Source: Thalassospira sp. HF15 (GTDB lineage: Bacteria > Pseudomonadota > Alphaproteobacteria > Rhodospirillales > Thalassospiraceae). From it: 64,000 nucleotides of DNA. The DNA is taken from assembly GCF_011806525.1 (NCBI RefSeq), contig NZ_JAAVKI010000003.1, positions 496,001 to 560,000 on the forward strand. Direction: 5' to 3'. Under the pieces are notes generated by a model. That model was not told the DNA's origin. It saw only the letters and a program-made list of their open reading frames with translations, and ran no database searches. Position numbers and translations under genes: made by a program. Below, piece by piece: positions 18,890 through 28,153 of the stretch (position 1 is its first letter; the number at the start of each line of letters is the position of its first letter).

Positions 18890-20061
18890 GCCTTGCCTCC
18901 TTGGTTTGCGCGGCGTTTGCGCCAGGTGGTGATGATGGATTGCCGATCTGCCGATCCAAATGCCGGGATGGCACCAATCACACCTTTTGGCAGGAACAGG
19001 GTCACCGCAATGAACAACCCGCCCAGGAAGAACAGCCAGAAGTCCGGCATCGCGCCAGTAAAGAAGGTCTTGGCATAGTTGACGATAAACGCGCCAAGCA
19101 CCGCACCATACAGCGTCCCGCGCCCGCCAACCGCCACCCAGATGACGATTTCAATCGAAAGGGCCGGGGCAAATTCACCCGGATTGATGATGCCGACCTG
19201 CGGCACATAAAGCGCGCCAGCGATGCCTGCCATCACGGCCGAAACGGTAAAGACAAACAGCTTGTAATATTCAACGCGATAACCGGTGAAGCGTACCCGG
19301 CTTTCGGCATCACGGATGGCGATCAGAACCTTGCCCAGACGGGACTGGGTAATGCCGCGTGCCACCGTATAACAGATGCCAAGGAACACACAGGATGCGA
19401 CAAACAGCCCGGCACGGGTGCCATCTGATTGCAACGAATAGCCCAGCAAATCCTTGAAGTCCGTCAGGCCGTTATTGCCGCCAAAGCCCATGTCGTTGCG
19501 GAAAAACGCCAACAGCAATGCATAGGTCATCGCCTGCGTGATGATCGAAAGATACACCCCCGTCACACGCGACCGGAAGGCCAGGAAGCCAAATACGAAC
19601 GCCAAAAGCCCCGGCACGAACATCGCCATGACAATGGCAAACCAGAACATGTCAAAGCCGTACCAGTACCAGGGCAGTTCCTGCCAGTTCAGGAAGACCA
19701 TGAAATCCGGCAGGATCGGGTCACCATAAACGCCGCGATCACCGATCTGACGCATCAGATACATGCCCATCGCATAGCCACCGAGTGCGAAAAACGCCCC
19801 GTGGCCCAGCGACAAAATCCCGCAAAAGCCCCAGATCAGATCAACACTGAGTGCAAGCAGCGCATAACACAGATACTTGCCAAGCAGGCTGACCATCCAG
19901 GTCGGCACATGAAAGGCCGAGCTTTCCGGCAACAACAGGTTGCTGGCAGGCACCAGAATGGCGGCCGCAATCAGAATACCCAAAAGGATCATCCCACCAC
20001 GGTCATTCATGAGCCAGCCAATCACCGGCGTCATTTGATATTTTTGACGATAATCGGTCAT
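18886..20061 (-). CDS. urtC: urea ABC transporter permease UrtC
   Basis: This 391-aa LivM-like permease has about ten hydrophobic segments and the conserved segment GHGAFFALGGYAMGMYLMRQ. The long loop before RSRVTGVYLSIITQAMTYALLLAFFRNDMGFGGNNGLTDFK is typical of UrtC. It is three bases downstream of urtB. Confidence 0.95.
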   Translation of the reverse strand: MTDYRQKYQMTPVIGWLMNDRGGMILLGILIAAAILVPASNLLLPESSAFHVPTWMVSLLGKYLCYALLALSVDLIWGFCGILSLGHGAFFALGGYAMGMYLMRQIGDRGVYGDPILPDFMVFLNWQELPWYWYGFDMFWFAIVMAMFVPGLLAFVFGFLAFRSRVTGVYLSIITQAMTYALLLAFFRNDMGFGGNNGLTDFKDLLGYSLQSDGTRAGLFVASCVFLGICYTVARGITQSRLGKVLIAIRDAESRVRFTGYRVEYYKLFVFTVSAVMAGIAGALYVPQVGIINPGEFAPALSIEIVIWVAVGGRGTLYGAVLGAFIVNYAKTFFTGAMPDFWLFFLGGLFIAVTLFLPKGVIGAIPAFGSADRQSIITTWRKRRANQGGKA

Positions 20062-20064
20062 GGA

Positions 20065-21780
20065 TCAGGCCTCCACCGCGCGGCCCTTAAGGGCAAACAG
20101 CCCCTTGGGTCGTTTCTGGATAAACAGGATCAGCGCAATCAGGACAAAGATCTTGGCAAGCACCGCACCTGCAACCGGTTCGAGGAATTTGTTGACGATA
20201 CCAAGGCTGAATGCACCCAGCACCGTGCCCCACAGGTTCCCGACACCGCCAAACACGACGACCATGAAACTATCGATGATGTAGGTCTGACCAAGGTTCG
20301 GGCTGACATTGGAAATCTGGCTCAGCGCCACACCGGCAATCCCGGCAATGCCCGATCCCAGACCAAAGGTCAGCGCATCGACATAACCGGTACGAATACC
20401 AACCGATCCGGCCATGCGCCGGTTTTGCGTCACCGCGCGCATCTGCAAACCGAACGCGGTATAGCGCAGCACCGCGGCGATGCCTGCCACGACGATCACG
20501 CTAAACAGGATGATCCACAGACGGTTATAGGTCAGCACCAGACCGGTTGAAAATTCGACCGCGCCACTCATGAAATCAGGTGCCATAACCTGTTGGTTGG
20601 TTGCACCAAAGATGGTGCGGATTCCCTGCTGCAACACAAGGCTAACCCCCCAGGTTGCAAGCAGGGTTTCAAGCGGACGCCCATACAGGAAGCGGATGAC
20701 ACAACGTTCGATCACGACACCGACAGCACCGGCGACCAGAAAGGCCGCGGGGACTGAAATCGCCAATGACCAAGCCGATCCCGAAGGCAGAATGGATCCC
20801 AATGCCTGTTGCACCATGAACGTGGTGTAGGCACCGATCATGATCATTTCACCATGCGCCATGTTGATGACACCCATCACACCAAAGGTGATGGCAAGAC
20901 CAACAGCGGCAAGCAACAGGACAGAACCCAGACTGATGCCGCGATAAACATCCCCCACCGTTTGCCAGGTCGACAGTCGCCCTTCAACAGACTCCAGCGC
21001 ATCTTCCGCGGCGGCAACCACTTCGGGCTCATAACCTTCGGCCTCGGCACTGGCAACAAATTGCGACAGCACCGCGCGGATCTGCGGGGTGGTTTCGCTT
21101 GCCAGAACTTCAATCGCGCTCAGGCGTTCTTCGGTGGTTTCACCGGCCGCCAACGCCATGGTGGCACGTGCCAGTTCCATCCGGGCCAGAAGCGTTTCAT
21201 CTTCTTCGCGGTCAATCGCGCGCAGAAGCAACGGCAACATTGCCGGATCGCGCGCATCCATGATCTGTTCAACCGCGTTCGAGCGCACAGCCAAATCCGG
21301 GCTAAACAGGTTAAGTGTTGCCAACGCATCGCGCAGCACACCGCGCAGACGGTTATTGACCTTGATCTTGGAAATTTCCTTTGATCCGCTTTCGCCGACC
21401 TCTTCACCGCTGACAATGTCGATATGGGTATAGACCTTGCCCTGTTTGCGGGTGATCACAACGTGCTCGTCGCTATCGCGGACATAAAGATCGCCCTCAA
21501 GCATCGCACGCAGGATCGGCGCAACACGGGGGTCCCCGTCTGCTGCCATTTCCTCGATCACTTCGATTTTCTTGGTAGAACTTTTGACATTCAGACCTTC
21601 GGCCACGTTGCGAAGTTCTTCATCGCTATAGGCCATCGCCGTATCAGGGACGGCCATGAAAATTACCAAAAGACAGGCCAGAACGGCGCCCCATAGATTG
21701 CCGGGTCGACTGCCGGATTTCCGGACCTCTTGAAGGCAAAACGGAGAACGGCGCAGCATCGAAAACATGTCATTGCGCAT
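20065..21780 (-). CDS. urtB: urea ABC transporter permease UrtB
   Basis: About 571 aa from the ATG at 21780. It has a signal sequence (LWGAVLACLLVIFMAV, cleavage near TAMA-Y), a roughly 230-residue HEAT-like extracytoplasmic region, and then a LivH-like permease domain (MGVINMAHGEMIMIGAYTTF). The long N-terminal region is normal for UrtB and distinguishes it from amino-acid LivH. An in-frame ATG at 21843 would place an extra hydrophobic stretch before the signal. Confidence 0.92.
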   Translation of the reverse strand: MRNDMFSMLRRSPFCLQEVRKSGSRPGNLWGAVLACLLVIFMAVPDTAMAYSDEELRNVAEGLNVKSSTKKIEVIEEMAADGDPRVAPILRAMLEGDLYVRDSDEHVVITRKQGKVYTHIDIVSGEEVGESGSKEISKIKVNNRLRGVLRDALATLNLFSPDLAVRSNAVEQIMDARDPAMLPLLLRAIDREEDETLLARMELARATMALAAGETTEERLSAIEVLASETTPQIRAVLSQFVASAEAEGYEPEVVAAAEDALESVEGRLSTWQTVGDVYRGISLGSVLLLAAVGLAITFGVMGVINMAHGEMIMIGAYTTFMVQQALGSILPSGSAWSLAISVPAAFLVAGAVGVVIERCVIRFLYGRPLETLLATWGVSLVLQQGIRTIFGATNQQVMAPDFMSGAVEFSTGLVLTYNRLWIILFSVIVVAGIAAVLRYTAFGLQMRAVTQNRRMAGSVGIRTGYVDALTFGLGSGIAGIAGVALSQISNVSPNLGQTYIIDSFMVVVFGGVGNLWGTVLGAFSLGIVNKFLEPVAGAVLAKIFVLIALILFIQKRPKGLFALKGRAVEA

Positions 21781-21867
21781 GATCGCCAAACCTTTGAATG
21801 CATAACAGAAAAGGAAATAAAGAATGGGCGGGCATGGCCCCACAGAAAGGCCGCCTCAAAGTGAACA

Positions 21868-21893
21868 GGCCGGTCGCATACCCGCGACCGGCC
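21868..21893 (-). repeat. intercistronic hairpin between urtA and urtB
   Basis: A perfect 10-bp stem GGCCGGTCGC / GCGACCGGCC with a 6-nt loop and no T run lies just after the urtA stop. Such hairpins commonly protect the mRNA of the abundant binding protein and reduce read-through to the permeases. Confidence 0.6.
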
Positions 21894-21906
21894 CATCCAA
21901 AACCAA

Positions 21907-23181
21907 TTAGTACATCGGTTTTTCACAGTTGCCGCAGACCCACGGATAGGTCCAGTCGGCGGTCAGCTTTGCGCTTTCCGGCAGGAAGTCCGACCATGCA
22001 TCGCCAACGACGGTGCCTTCGGTTTCCCAAACGATGTCAAACTGACCATCATCCTGAACTTCGCCGATCAGAACCGGCTTGGACAGGTGGTGGTTGGTGT
22101 TCATGACAGCGGTACCGCCGGTCAGGTTTGCAACTTCCTGGCCATACATTGCCTGGCGAACGGCATCGACGTCGGTGGTGCCAGCCTGCTCAACAGCCTG
22201 TTTCCACATGTTAAAGCCGATATAGGTTGCTTCCATCGGGTCGTTGGTTACACGCGACTCATCGCCGATGAAGGCATGCCATTTTTCGATGAAGGCAGCG
22301 TTTGCATCTGCTTCAACCGACTGGAAGTAGTTCCAGGCAGCAAGGTGACCAACAAGCGGCGCGGTGTCGATACCGGCCAGTTCTTCTTCACCAACCGAGA
22401 AGGCAACAACCGGAATGTCTTCGGCCTTGATGCCCTGGTTTGCCAGTTCCTTGTAGAACGGCACGTTCGCATCACCGTTAATGGTCGAAACAACCGCAGT
22501 GTTTTTGCCAGCAGACGCAAATGCTTTCACGTCAGCAACAATCGACTGCCAGTCGGAATGACCGAACGGGGTATAGTTCTCCATGATGTCTTCATCGGCG
22601 ATACCCTTGCCGTTCAGGTAGGAACGCAGGATTTTGTTGGTGGTACGCGGGTAAACATAGTCAGTCCCCAGAAGAACGATACGTTCTGCGCCACCACCAT
22701 CTTCGCTCAGAAGATAATCAACAGCCGGAATGGCCTGCTGGTTCGGCGCTGCACCGGTGTAGAACACGTTGCGCGAGCTTTCCTCACCTTCATACTGAAC
22801 CGGATAGAACAGCATGCTGTTCAGTTCTTCGAAGACCGGCAGAACCGATTTACGCGAAACTGACGTCCAGCACCCGAACACCACATCGACCTTTTCCTGC
22901 TCGATCAGCTCGCGGGCTTTCTCGGCGAAAAGCGGCCAGTCAGAAGCCGGGTCAACGACCACTGCTTCGACTTCCTTGCCAAGCAGACCACCGTTTTTGT
23001 TCAGATCATCAACCAGCATCAGGACGGTGTCCTTCAGCGTGGTTTCGGAAATCGCCATCGTCCCGGAAAGAGAGTGCAGCACACCGACCTTGATGGTCTC
23101 TGCTGCCTGTGCGGCTGACATTGCCATCGCAGACACTGCCATGGCCCCGGCGCCGATAAGCGCCTGAAGCTTCTTATTCAT
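21907..23181 (-). CDS. urtA: urea ABC transporter substrate-binding protein UrtA
   Basis: This 424-aa periplasmic binding protein has a Sec signal peptide (cleavage near AQA-AE). Motifs KVGVLHSLSGTMAISE, VVVDPASDWPLFAEKA and FGCWTSVSRKSVLPVFEELN are diagnostic for urea-specific UrtA. GGAGG precedes the ATG. It is the first gene of the urt-ure series, behind a sigma-54-type promoter. Confidence 0.97.
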   Translation of the reverse strand: MNKKLQALIGAGAMAVSAMAMSAAQAAETIKVGVLHSLSGTMAISETTLKDTVLMLVDDLNKNGGLLGKEVEAVVVDPASDWPLFAEKARELIEQEKVDVVFGCWTSVSRKSVLPVFEELNSMLFYPVQYEGEESSRNVFYTGAAPNQQAIPAVDYLLSEDGGGAERIVLLGTDYVYPRTTNKILRSYLNGKGIADEDIMENYTPFGHSDWQSIVADVKAFASAGKNTAVVSTINGDANVPFYKELANQGIKAEDIPVVAFSVGEEELAGIDTAPLVGHLAAWNYFQSVEADANAAFIEKWHAFIGDESRVTNDPMEATYIGFNMWKQAVEQAGTTDVDAVRQAMYGQEVANLTGGTAVMNTNHHLSKPVLIGEVQDDGQFDIVWETEGTVVGDAWSDFLPESAKLTADWTYPWVCGNCEKPMY

Positions 23182-23222
23182 TTATAGCCTCCACTGAGTT
23201 TTTATTGCACCGCACGCTCACT

Positions 23223-23238
23223 TGCTAAAACCGTGCCA
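23223..23238 (-). promoter_or_regulatory. sigma-54 (RpoN)-type promoter of urtA
   Basis: The minus strand reads TGGCACG-GTTT-TAGCA, matching 11 of 12 positions of TGGCACG-N4-TTGCW with the -24 GG and -12 GC intact. It lies 42 bases upstream of the urtA ATG. No convincing NtrC pair was identified in the AT-rich 300 bases upstream. Confidence 0.75.
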
Positions 23239-23544
23239 GACTCAGAGAGCAAATCGAATAAAATCACGAATCGAAGGATTCCCACGCAATAAGCGACGAT
23301 TTTACATCTCTTTTGGGGAAAATATTTGCGCACGTCACTATTGGTATGACTATTTTTACATCAATGGTCATATTTTGATTATTTTTTGACCACATTGACG
23401 TTGGTGGTTTGGCGACCTATTTGGAATGCGGAAACTTTGCCTTCACTGAGCTTATTGCACCACAATCTGCCCTGTGCTGGCCAGGTTCCCGCCCCGTCGG
23501 GAAACCGGCGGGGCGTTTTGATCTTTTCGTGGATTTGATTCCGA
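23239..23544. other. AT-rich upstream region of urtA (no gene)
   Basis: This stretch lies between the urtA promoter and the end of the next LysR gene. It holds several TTTTTACAT and ATTTTTTGA tracts that could be bending or enhancer sites for an NtrC/IHF-type promoter. No coding region or terminator was recognised. Confidence 0.4.
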
Positions 23545-24507
23545 TTACTCTGCCGCACGCAGATCATGATCGGGTGCAATAGAATCAATTACCGTGCGGA
23601 TCTGATCACGCAACCAGACCAAACCGACATCCTTGTCCGTCCACACTGGCCAATTCATTGTCACCGGCGGAAACGCCACATCAATTGGCATCGGGCAATA
23701 GGACAACCCAAACAGCGGCGCATATTGATTGGCAATGCGACACGGCACGGTGGCAATCACGGCACTGTTCCGCGCCGCAGCCAGAAGCGGCATGAAATCG
23801 GGTGTCGCCAGAACAACATCAAGCTCAATCCCCTGCCCCTGAAGCGCGACGCCAACACACCCGGCGACATTTTCTGTTTGCGACAGAACCGCATGACGTG
23901 ACGCCAGATATTGCGCACGTGATATCGGCAACGGCAGATCAAGGATGTCCGGATTAAAGCAACAGGCAACTTCCGAATGAAACAGAACTTCGCCGCAATG
24001 TGCCGCCGCAAGCGGGCTTTTACAGCCAATCGCGATATCGATCTCGCCGCCATTCATCATCACATCAACCGTGTCGGCTGTAATGGTACGGCTGAGGATT
24101 TTGACGCCCGGCGCCTGCTGCTGCAAATGCCGCAACAGAATCGGCAGCAAAATCATGTCCATTTCACCGGTTACACCCAACCGAAAAACCCGCTGGGCTG
24201 TTTGCGGATCAAAACAATCGGTCGCATGAAGGGCGTTCTGTGCCTGCGAAAGTGCGGCACGGACCGGACCAGCCAAGGTCCGCGCCTTGGCGGTTGGCTG
24301 CATCTTTTGTCCGACACGCACAAACAGATCATCGGCCAGCAACATCCGTAACGTATTGAGATTGTGGCTCATCGCCGACTGACCAATGCGCAGCTTTTCA
24401 GCCGCCTTGGTCACGCTCATCTCTTGCATCATTGCGTCGAACGCAACCATCAGGTTGAGATCAAAGGACCGTAAATTGAAATGATCAATATTATCCATGA
24501 CTGACAT
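23545..24507 (-). CDS. LysR-family regulator (NodD-like subgroup)
   Basis: 320 aa. The HTH (FDAMMQEMSVTKAAEKLRIGQSAMSHNLNTLRMLLADDLFVR) is of the NodD/LeuO-like type with the SAMSH turn. The effector domain spans about residues 100-300. It is divergent from the MBL-fold hydrolase gene, which is the likely target. M4 is a possible alternative start. Confidence 0.85.
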   Translation of the reverse strand: MSVMDNIDHFNLRSFDLNLMVAFDAMMQEMSVTKAAEKLRIGQSAMSHNLNTLRMLLADDLFVRVGQKMQPTAKARTLAGPVRAALSQAQNALHATDCFDPQTAQRVFRLGVTGEMDMILLPILLRHLQQQAPGVKILSRTITADTVDVMMNGGEIDIAIGCKSPLAAAHCGEVLFHSEVACCFNPDILDLPLPISRAQYLASRHAVLSQTENVAGCVGVALQGQGIELDVVLATPDFMPLLAAARNSAVIATVPCRIANQYAPLFGLSYCPMPIDVAFPPVTMNWPVWTDKDVGLVWLRDQIRTVIDSIAPDHDLRAAE

Positions 24508-24561
24508 CGATTTGATTACTGAATAGGTGCACTATAGCTTTTCCCTATCGGTTTTCAACTG

Positions 24562-24577
24562 GCCGGTTTGAACCGGC
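24562..24577. promoter_or_regulatory. 16-bp palindrome upstream of the MBL gene
   Basis: GCCGGTT-TG-AACCGGC is a perfect palindrome just before the ribosome-binding site of the MBL-fold gene. It may be a LysR or other repressor operator. Confidence 0.35.
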
Positions 24578-24598
24578 ATGATTTGAGGGAAAAATAAA

Positions 24599-25582
24599 AT
24601 GTTATCACGTCGCGATTTGCTCAAAAGCACGCTTGCCGCTGGCGCCGTTGGTGCGGTTGGCAGCACGGTCTTTGTCCCACTTGCCGCCAAGGCAAAGGCA
24701 CCAATGGTCGGCACACAGGCACCGGGCTATTACCGCATCATGGTCGGTGATGTCGAAGTCACCGCCCTTTCCGATGGCGCCGCCCAGTTCCCGATGGCTG
24801 ACCTTTACATCAACACCACACCAGAACAGGCCCGCCTTGCCCTTGCCAACGCATTTCAGGGCACGCCGACTTACCTTTCGGTCAATGCCTATCTGCTGAA
24901 TTTCGGTGAGCGCCTTGTCCTGCTTGATGCCGGCACCAGCGATTTGATGGGACCGGCACTGGGCAAACTTCCGGCCAATATGATTGCGTCGGGCTATCAC
25001 CCTGATCAGGTCGATGATGTTGTGATTACCCACATCCATCCCGACCATACCGGAGGCCTGACACTTGGCGGCAAAAAGGTCTTTGCCAATGCCACCGTGC
25101 ATGTCCCAGAAGCCGACGCCGAGTTCTGGCTTAGTGCCGAAAACAAGGCAACCGCGCCTGAAGACACCAAAGCCTTCTTTGATCAGGCCGTCGCAGCCCT
25201 GACCCCCTATATCGATAGCGACACGCTTGTGAAATATGCCCCCGATGCCCCGGCCATCCCGGGCATGGTCAACACCACATTCCGTCCCGGCCATACGCCG
25301 GGCCACAGTGCGCTCTGGATCGAAAGCAACGGCGAGAAGTTCGTCTATTGGGGCGACATTACCCACGGCGATGTCGTGCAGTTTGACGACCCGAATATCG
25401 CCATTGCCTTTGATGGTAATTCCGACATGGCAATCAAATCACGCGAGGCCGCCTTTGCCGAAGCGGTAAAGGAAAAGTATTTGGTGGCCGGTTGCCATGT
25501 CGCCTTCCCGGGCTTTGGCCATGTGCGCGAAGATGCGACCATGTATGACTGGGTTCCGATGAACTATCGCGCTGACGTCTAG
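24599..25582 (+). CDS. Tat-exported MBL-fold metallohydrolase
   Basis: This 327-aa protein begins with a twin-arginine signal (SRRDLLKS, hydrophobic core to about residue 30), so it is folded before export to the periplasm. The metallo-beta-lactamase signature THIHPDHTGG (H145, H147, D149, H150) and later GHTPGHSALW and YWGDITHGD supply zinc ligands. It resembles the methyl-parathion-hydrolase/lactonase branch of the fold. The substrate is unknown. A ribosome-binding GAGGGA precedes the start. Confidence 0.85.
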   Translation: MLSRRDLLKSTLAAGAVGAVGSTVFVPLAAKAKAPMVGTQAPGYYRIMVGDVEVTALSDGAAQFPMADLYINTTPEQARLALANAFQGTPTYLSVNAYLLNFGERLVLLDAGTSDLMGPALGKLPANMIASGYHPDQVDDVVITHIHPDHTGGLTLGGKKVFANATVHVPEADAEFWLSAENKATAPEDTKAFFDQAVAALTPYIDSDTLVKYAPDAPAIPGMVNTTFRPGHTPGHSALWIESNGEKFVYWGDITHGDVVQFDDPNIAIAFDGNSDMAIKSREAAFAEAVKEKYLVAGCHVAFPGFGHVREDATMYDWVPMNYRADV

Positions 25583-25630
25583 ATCGAAAACATCCCCCTC
25601 CCCGCCGATCTGGAAAAGCCCGTCAACGCA

Positions 25631-25665
25631 AAAGAGCGGTCGCAATGCGACCGCTCTTTCTGTTT
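25631..25665. terminator. bidirectional terminator
   Basis: A perfect stem AAAGAGCGGTCGC / GCGACCGCTCTTT with a tiny loop lies between the convergent MBL and puuD genes. T or A runs flank both sides. Confidence 0.8.
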
Positions 25666-25683
25666 GGGAAGTGCTCCGTCAGA

Positions 25684-26880
25684 TTATTCCGGCATGCCCG
25701 CCCGGATCCACTGACCAAGCTGGGCACGCTCTTCGTCGGTCATTTCCGTCAGATTACCCAGCGGCATGGCACGACCGATGACGGACTGCGCCAGCACGCG
25801 CTGGGCATTGGCTTCGATCTGGGCCAGATCATCAAACATCACGCCTGCCGGGGCCTCGTCGAAACCCTCGTCCGTCGGATTTGCCGAATGACATGCCGTG
25901 CAACGCGTCTGCACAATCGCAAGCGCATGATCGGCCGTGATGATGTCTTCATCTGCCAGCTTGACGGCACTGGGGTCATAGCTTGCAAACATCGCCAAAA
26001 CCGCCATCCCCACACCTGCCGCCGGAAGCTGCCAGGCAATCGCCTTGCCGGTACCACCTGCATTGCGCGTGTTAAAGAAATGGCGCACCAATCCACCAAT
26101 GATCAGGATCAATCCGACAATCAGCCAGGACTGGTCGTGCGAAAACAGCATCGAATAGTGGTTGCTGATCATCATCAGCAAAACCGGCAACGTCAGATAG
26201 TTATTGTGCGTTGAACGCTGCTTGGCTTGCAGACCCAATGCCGGATCGGGCTTTTCACCGGCCATCAGGCTGGCGACGACCTTTTTCTGATTGGGGATAA
26301 TGATGCGAAATACGTTGGCTGCCATGATCGTGCCAATCATCGCGCCGACATGGATGAACGCGCCGCGCCCGCTAAACACATGCGTAAACAGATAGGCGGC
26401 CGCCATGATCAGGATGAACAGTGCCACGGCCAGCTTGCCGGTGCTTTTGCCAATCGCGCTTTTGCAAATGATGTCATAGATCACCCAACCGGCAAACAGA
26501 CTGCCAAGACCAATCAGGATCGCATCCATTTTGGTCAGCGCCAGCACGCTCGGATCGATCAGATAGCTTTCGGCACTCCAGTAATACATGGTCACCAAAA
26601 GCGCAAAGCCGGTAATCCAGGTGAAATAGGCCTCGTATTTGAACCAGTGCAGTTCGGGCGGCATGGAGCTGGGTGCCACCATCCATTTGTTCACATGATA
26701 GAAGCCGCCGCCATGGACCATCCAGGCTTCGCCGTAAACACCTTCATCCATGCCCGGACGCTTGCGCAAGGACAAGTCCAGCCACACGAAATAGAACGAA
26801 GACCCGATCCAGGCGATGCCCGTAATCAAATGCGCCCAGCGCAGGATCAGATTGATCCAGTCCTGAAACAGAATATCCAC
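25684..26880 (-). CDS. puuD: urate oxidase/hydroxylase PuuD (membrane, cytochrome c fused)
   Basis: 398 aa. The N-terminal part has about eight to nine membrane segments (HLITGIAWIGSSFYFVWLD, FTWITGFALLVTMYYW). A C-terminal cytochrome c domain carries the haem motif CTACH and an axial Met candidate in GRAMPLGNLTEM. PuuD-type enzymes convert urate to 5-hydroxyisourate and pass electrons through the haem instead of making hydrogen peroxide. No UricaseHpxO or cofactor-free uricase is seen here, so this fills the urate step for the purine genes at 32-46 kb. It is divergent from a LysR gene. Confidence 0.9.
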   Translation of the reverse strand: MDILFQDWINLILRWAHLITGIAWIGSSFYFVWLDLSLRKRPGMDEGVYGEAWMVHGGGFYHVNKWMVAPSSMPPELHWFKYEAYFTWITGFALLVTMYYWSAESYLIDPSVLALTKMDAILIGLGSLFAGWVIYDIICKSAIGKSTGKLAVALFILIMAAAYLFTHVFSGRGAFIHVGAMIGTIMAANVFRIIIPNQKKVVASLMAGEKPDPALGLQAKQRSTHNNYLTLPVLLMMISNHYSMLFSHDQSWLIVGLILIIGGLVRHFFNTRNAGGTGKAIAWQLPAAGVGMAVLAMFASYDPSAVKLADEDIITADHALAIVQTRCTACHSANPTDEGFDEAPAGVMFDDLAQIEANAQRVLAQSVIGRAMPLGNLTEMTDEERAQLGQWIRAGMPE

Positions 26881-27088
26881 GTGCTTGAAACCTCCGTCTC
26901 GCCCATGCGCGGTTTCCGGCGCGCTGGCAGCCCTGCCTTGATGATGATACCCGGGACTTTTGAAGTCGCTCTGATGGCTTTATCCGGGTTCAATCCAGTC
27001 GATCTGTTTCCTAACACAGTCACCCGACCGGCTCTATTATTTAGGGGTTGAGCATAATCGAAATGACTTTCAAAATAATCTTTAAAAT

Positions 27089-27101
27089 GGCACAGTGTGC
27101 C
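27089..27101. promoter_or_regulatory. GGCACAGTGTGCC palindrome
   Basis: A perfect palindrome lies between puuD and the divergent LysR gene. It is a possible operator; it is not a sigma-54 promoter because no -12 TTGC follows. Confidence 0.35.
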
Positions 27102-27108
27102 CGCCAAT

Positions 27109-27128
27109 TTGCACATAGAATAATGCAA
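27109..27128. promoter_or_regulatory. candidate LysR box between puuD and lysR
   Basis: TTGCA-N10-TGCAA is a dyad of the size typical for LysR binding sites. It lies 32 bases before the LysR start codon. Confidence 0.4.
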
Positions 27129-27159
27129 GAGACCTCAGACATCAGGAGCTTCCCGCGCC

Positions 27160-28071
27160 ATGTCCGACTTTGAGGACATCCAGATTTTTGTCCGTGTTGC
27201 CGAACTTGGCAACCTTTCTGCTGCCGGGCGCGAATTGCGCCATTCGGCTGCCGTGGTATCAAACCGGATTGCCCGCCTTGAAGAACGCCTTGGCGTGCGC
27301 TTGCTCAACCGCACCACGCGCCGGGTCAATCTGACGACCGAGGGCGATGTTTATTACCGGCACTGCCTGCGCATTCTTTCCGAAATGCAGGAAGCCGAAA
27401 ACGCGATTGCCAATCAGAAAAACACCACGCGCGGACCGGTCACGCTGACCTGCCCGGTGGCATTCGGCAACAAGTTCGTCGCCCCGATTATACCGAAATT
27501 CGTCGAACAGAATCCGGATGTGCAAATCCGGCTGCACCTGTCTGATCGGTTGCTCGATCTGTTGCAAGACAAGGTCGATCTCGCCATCCGCATTGCAGAG
27601 CTCAAGGAAAGCTCACTGATTGTCCGCAAACTGGCGGCCAATAAACGCATGCTGGTGGCAAGCCCGGATTATCTTGAAAAGAACGGCACCCCCAAGGTGC
27701 CCGCAGACCTTTTGAACCACAATTGCCTGCTTTTGCGCTTTCCGGGATCGCAGCAATATCAATGGACATTGCAAGGCCCCGGCGATGACGCGCCCGTAAC
27801 CTTGGCGGTTGCAGGCTCCATGGATTCAGATAACAGCGAAGTGCTGACCCGCTGGTGCCTTGACGGGCATGGCATTTCATTGAAATCCAATTGGGAAGTC
27901 GATGAACACCTGCGCGACGGACGCCTTACCCGCGTCCTGCCCGATTATCAGCCGCCATCACATGCAGTCTATACGCTCTATCCGGAAAACCGCTATTTGC
28001 CGACCCGTGTCCGCGCCTTCGTCGATTTTCTGGTCGCGGAATTTGGCGGCACGCCGCCCTGGGAACGCTAA
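27160..28071 (+). CDS. LysR-family regulator divergent from puuD
   Basis: 303 aa, CrgA-like LysR protein. The HTH (NLSAAGRELRHSAAVVSNRIARLEERLGVRLLNRTTR) lies at about residues 15-55 and the effector domain follows from about residue 88. It is the best candidate regulator of puuD. It ends at a bidirectional terminator. Confidence 0.87.
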   Translation: MSDFEDIQIFVRVAELGNLSAAGRELRHSAAVVSNRIARLEERLGVRLLNRTTRRVNLTTEGDVYYRHCLRILSEMQEAENAIANQKNTTRGPVTLTCPVAFGNKFVAPIIPKFVEQNPDVQIRLHLSDRLLDLLQDKVDLAIRIAELKESSLIVRKLAANKRMLVASPDYLEKNGTPKVPADLLNHNCLLLRFPGSQQYQWTLQGPGDDAPVTLAVAGSMDSDNSEVLTRWCLDGHGISLKSNWEVDEHLRDGRLTRVLPDYQPPSHAVYTLYPENRYLPTRVRAFVDFLVAEFGGTPPWER

Positions 28072-28102
28072 ACACTGTACCTTGAAAACTGAACGCCAAA
28101 AG

Positions 28103-28138
28103 AAAAACGCCCCGACATCGGTTCGGGGCGTTGCTTAT
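28103..28138. terminator. bidirectional terminator
   Basis: A perfect 10-bp stem AACGCCCCGA / TCGGGGCGTT sits between convergent genes. An A run lies on the left, giving TTTTT on the minus strand. Confidence 0.8.
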
Positions 28139-28153
28139 TCTGGTCTGGTCGGC

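Noticed and set aside
23239-23544. NtrC binding sites upstream of urtA
   Set aside because: Segments such as GCACGTCACTATTGGT were tried but do not fit TGCACY-N5-GGTGCA well enough.
27088-27103. TGGCAC before the puuD-divergent LysR gene as a sigma-54 promoter
   Set aside because: The -12 half is GCCCG rather than TTGCW; the sequence is better explained as a GGCACAGTGTGCC palindrome.
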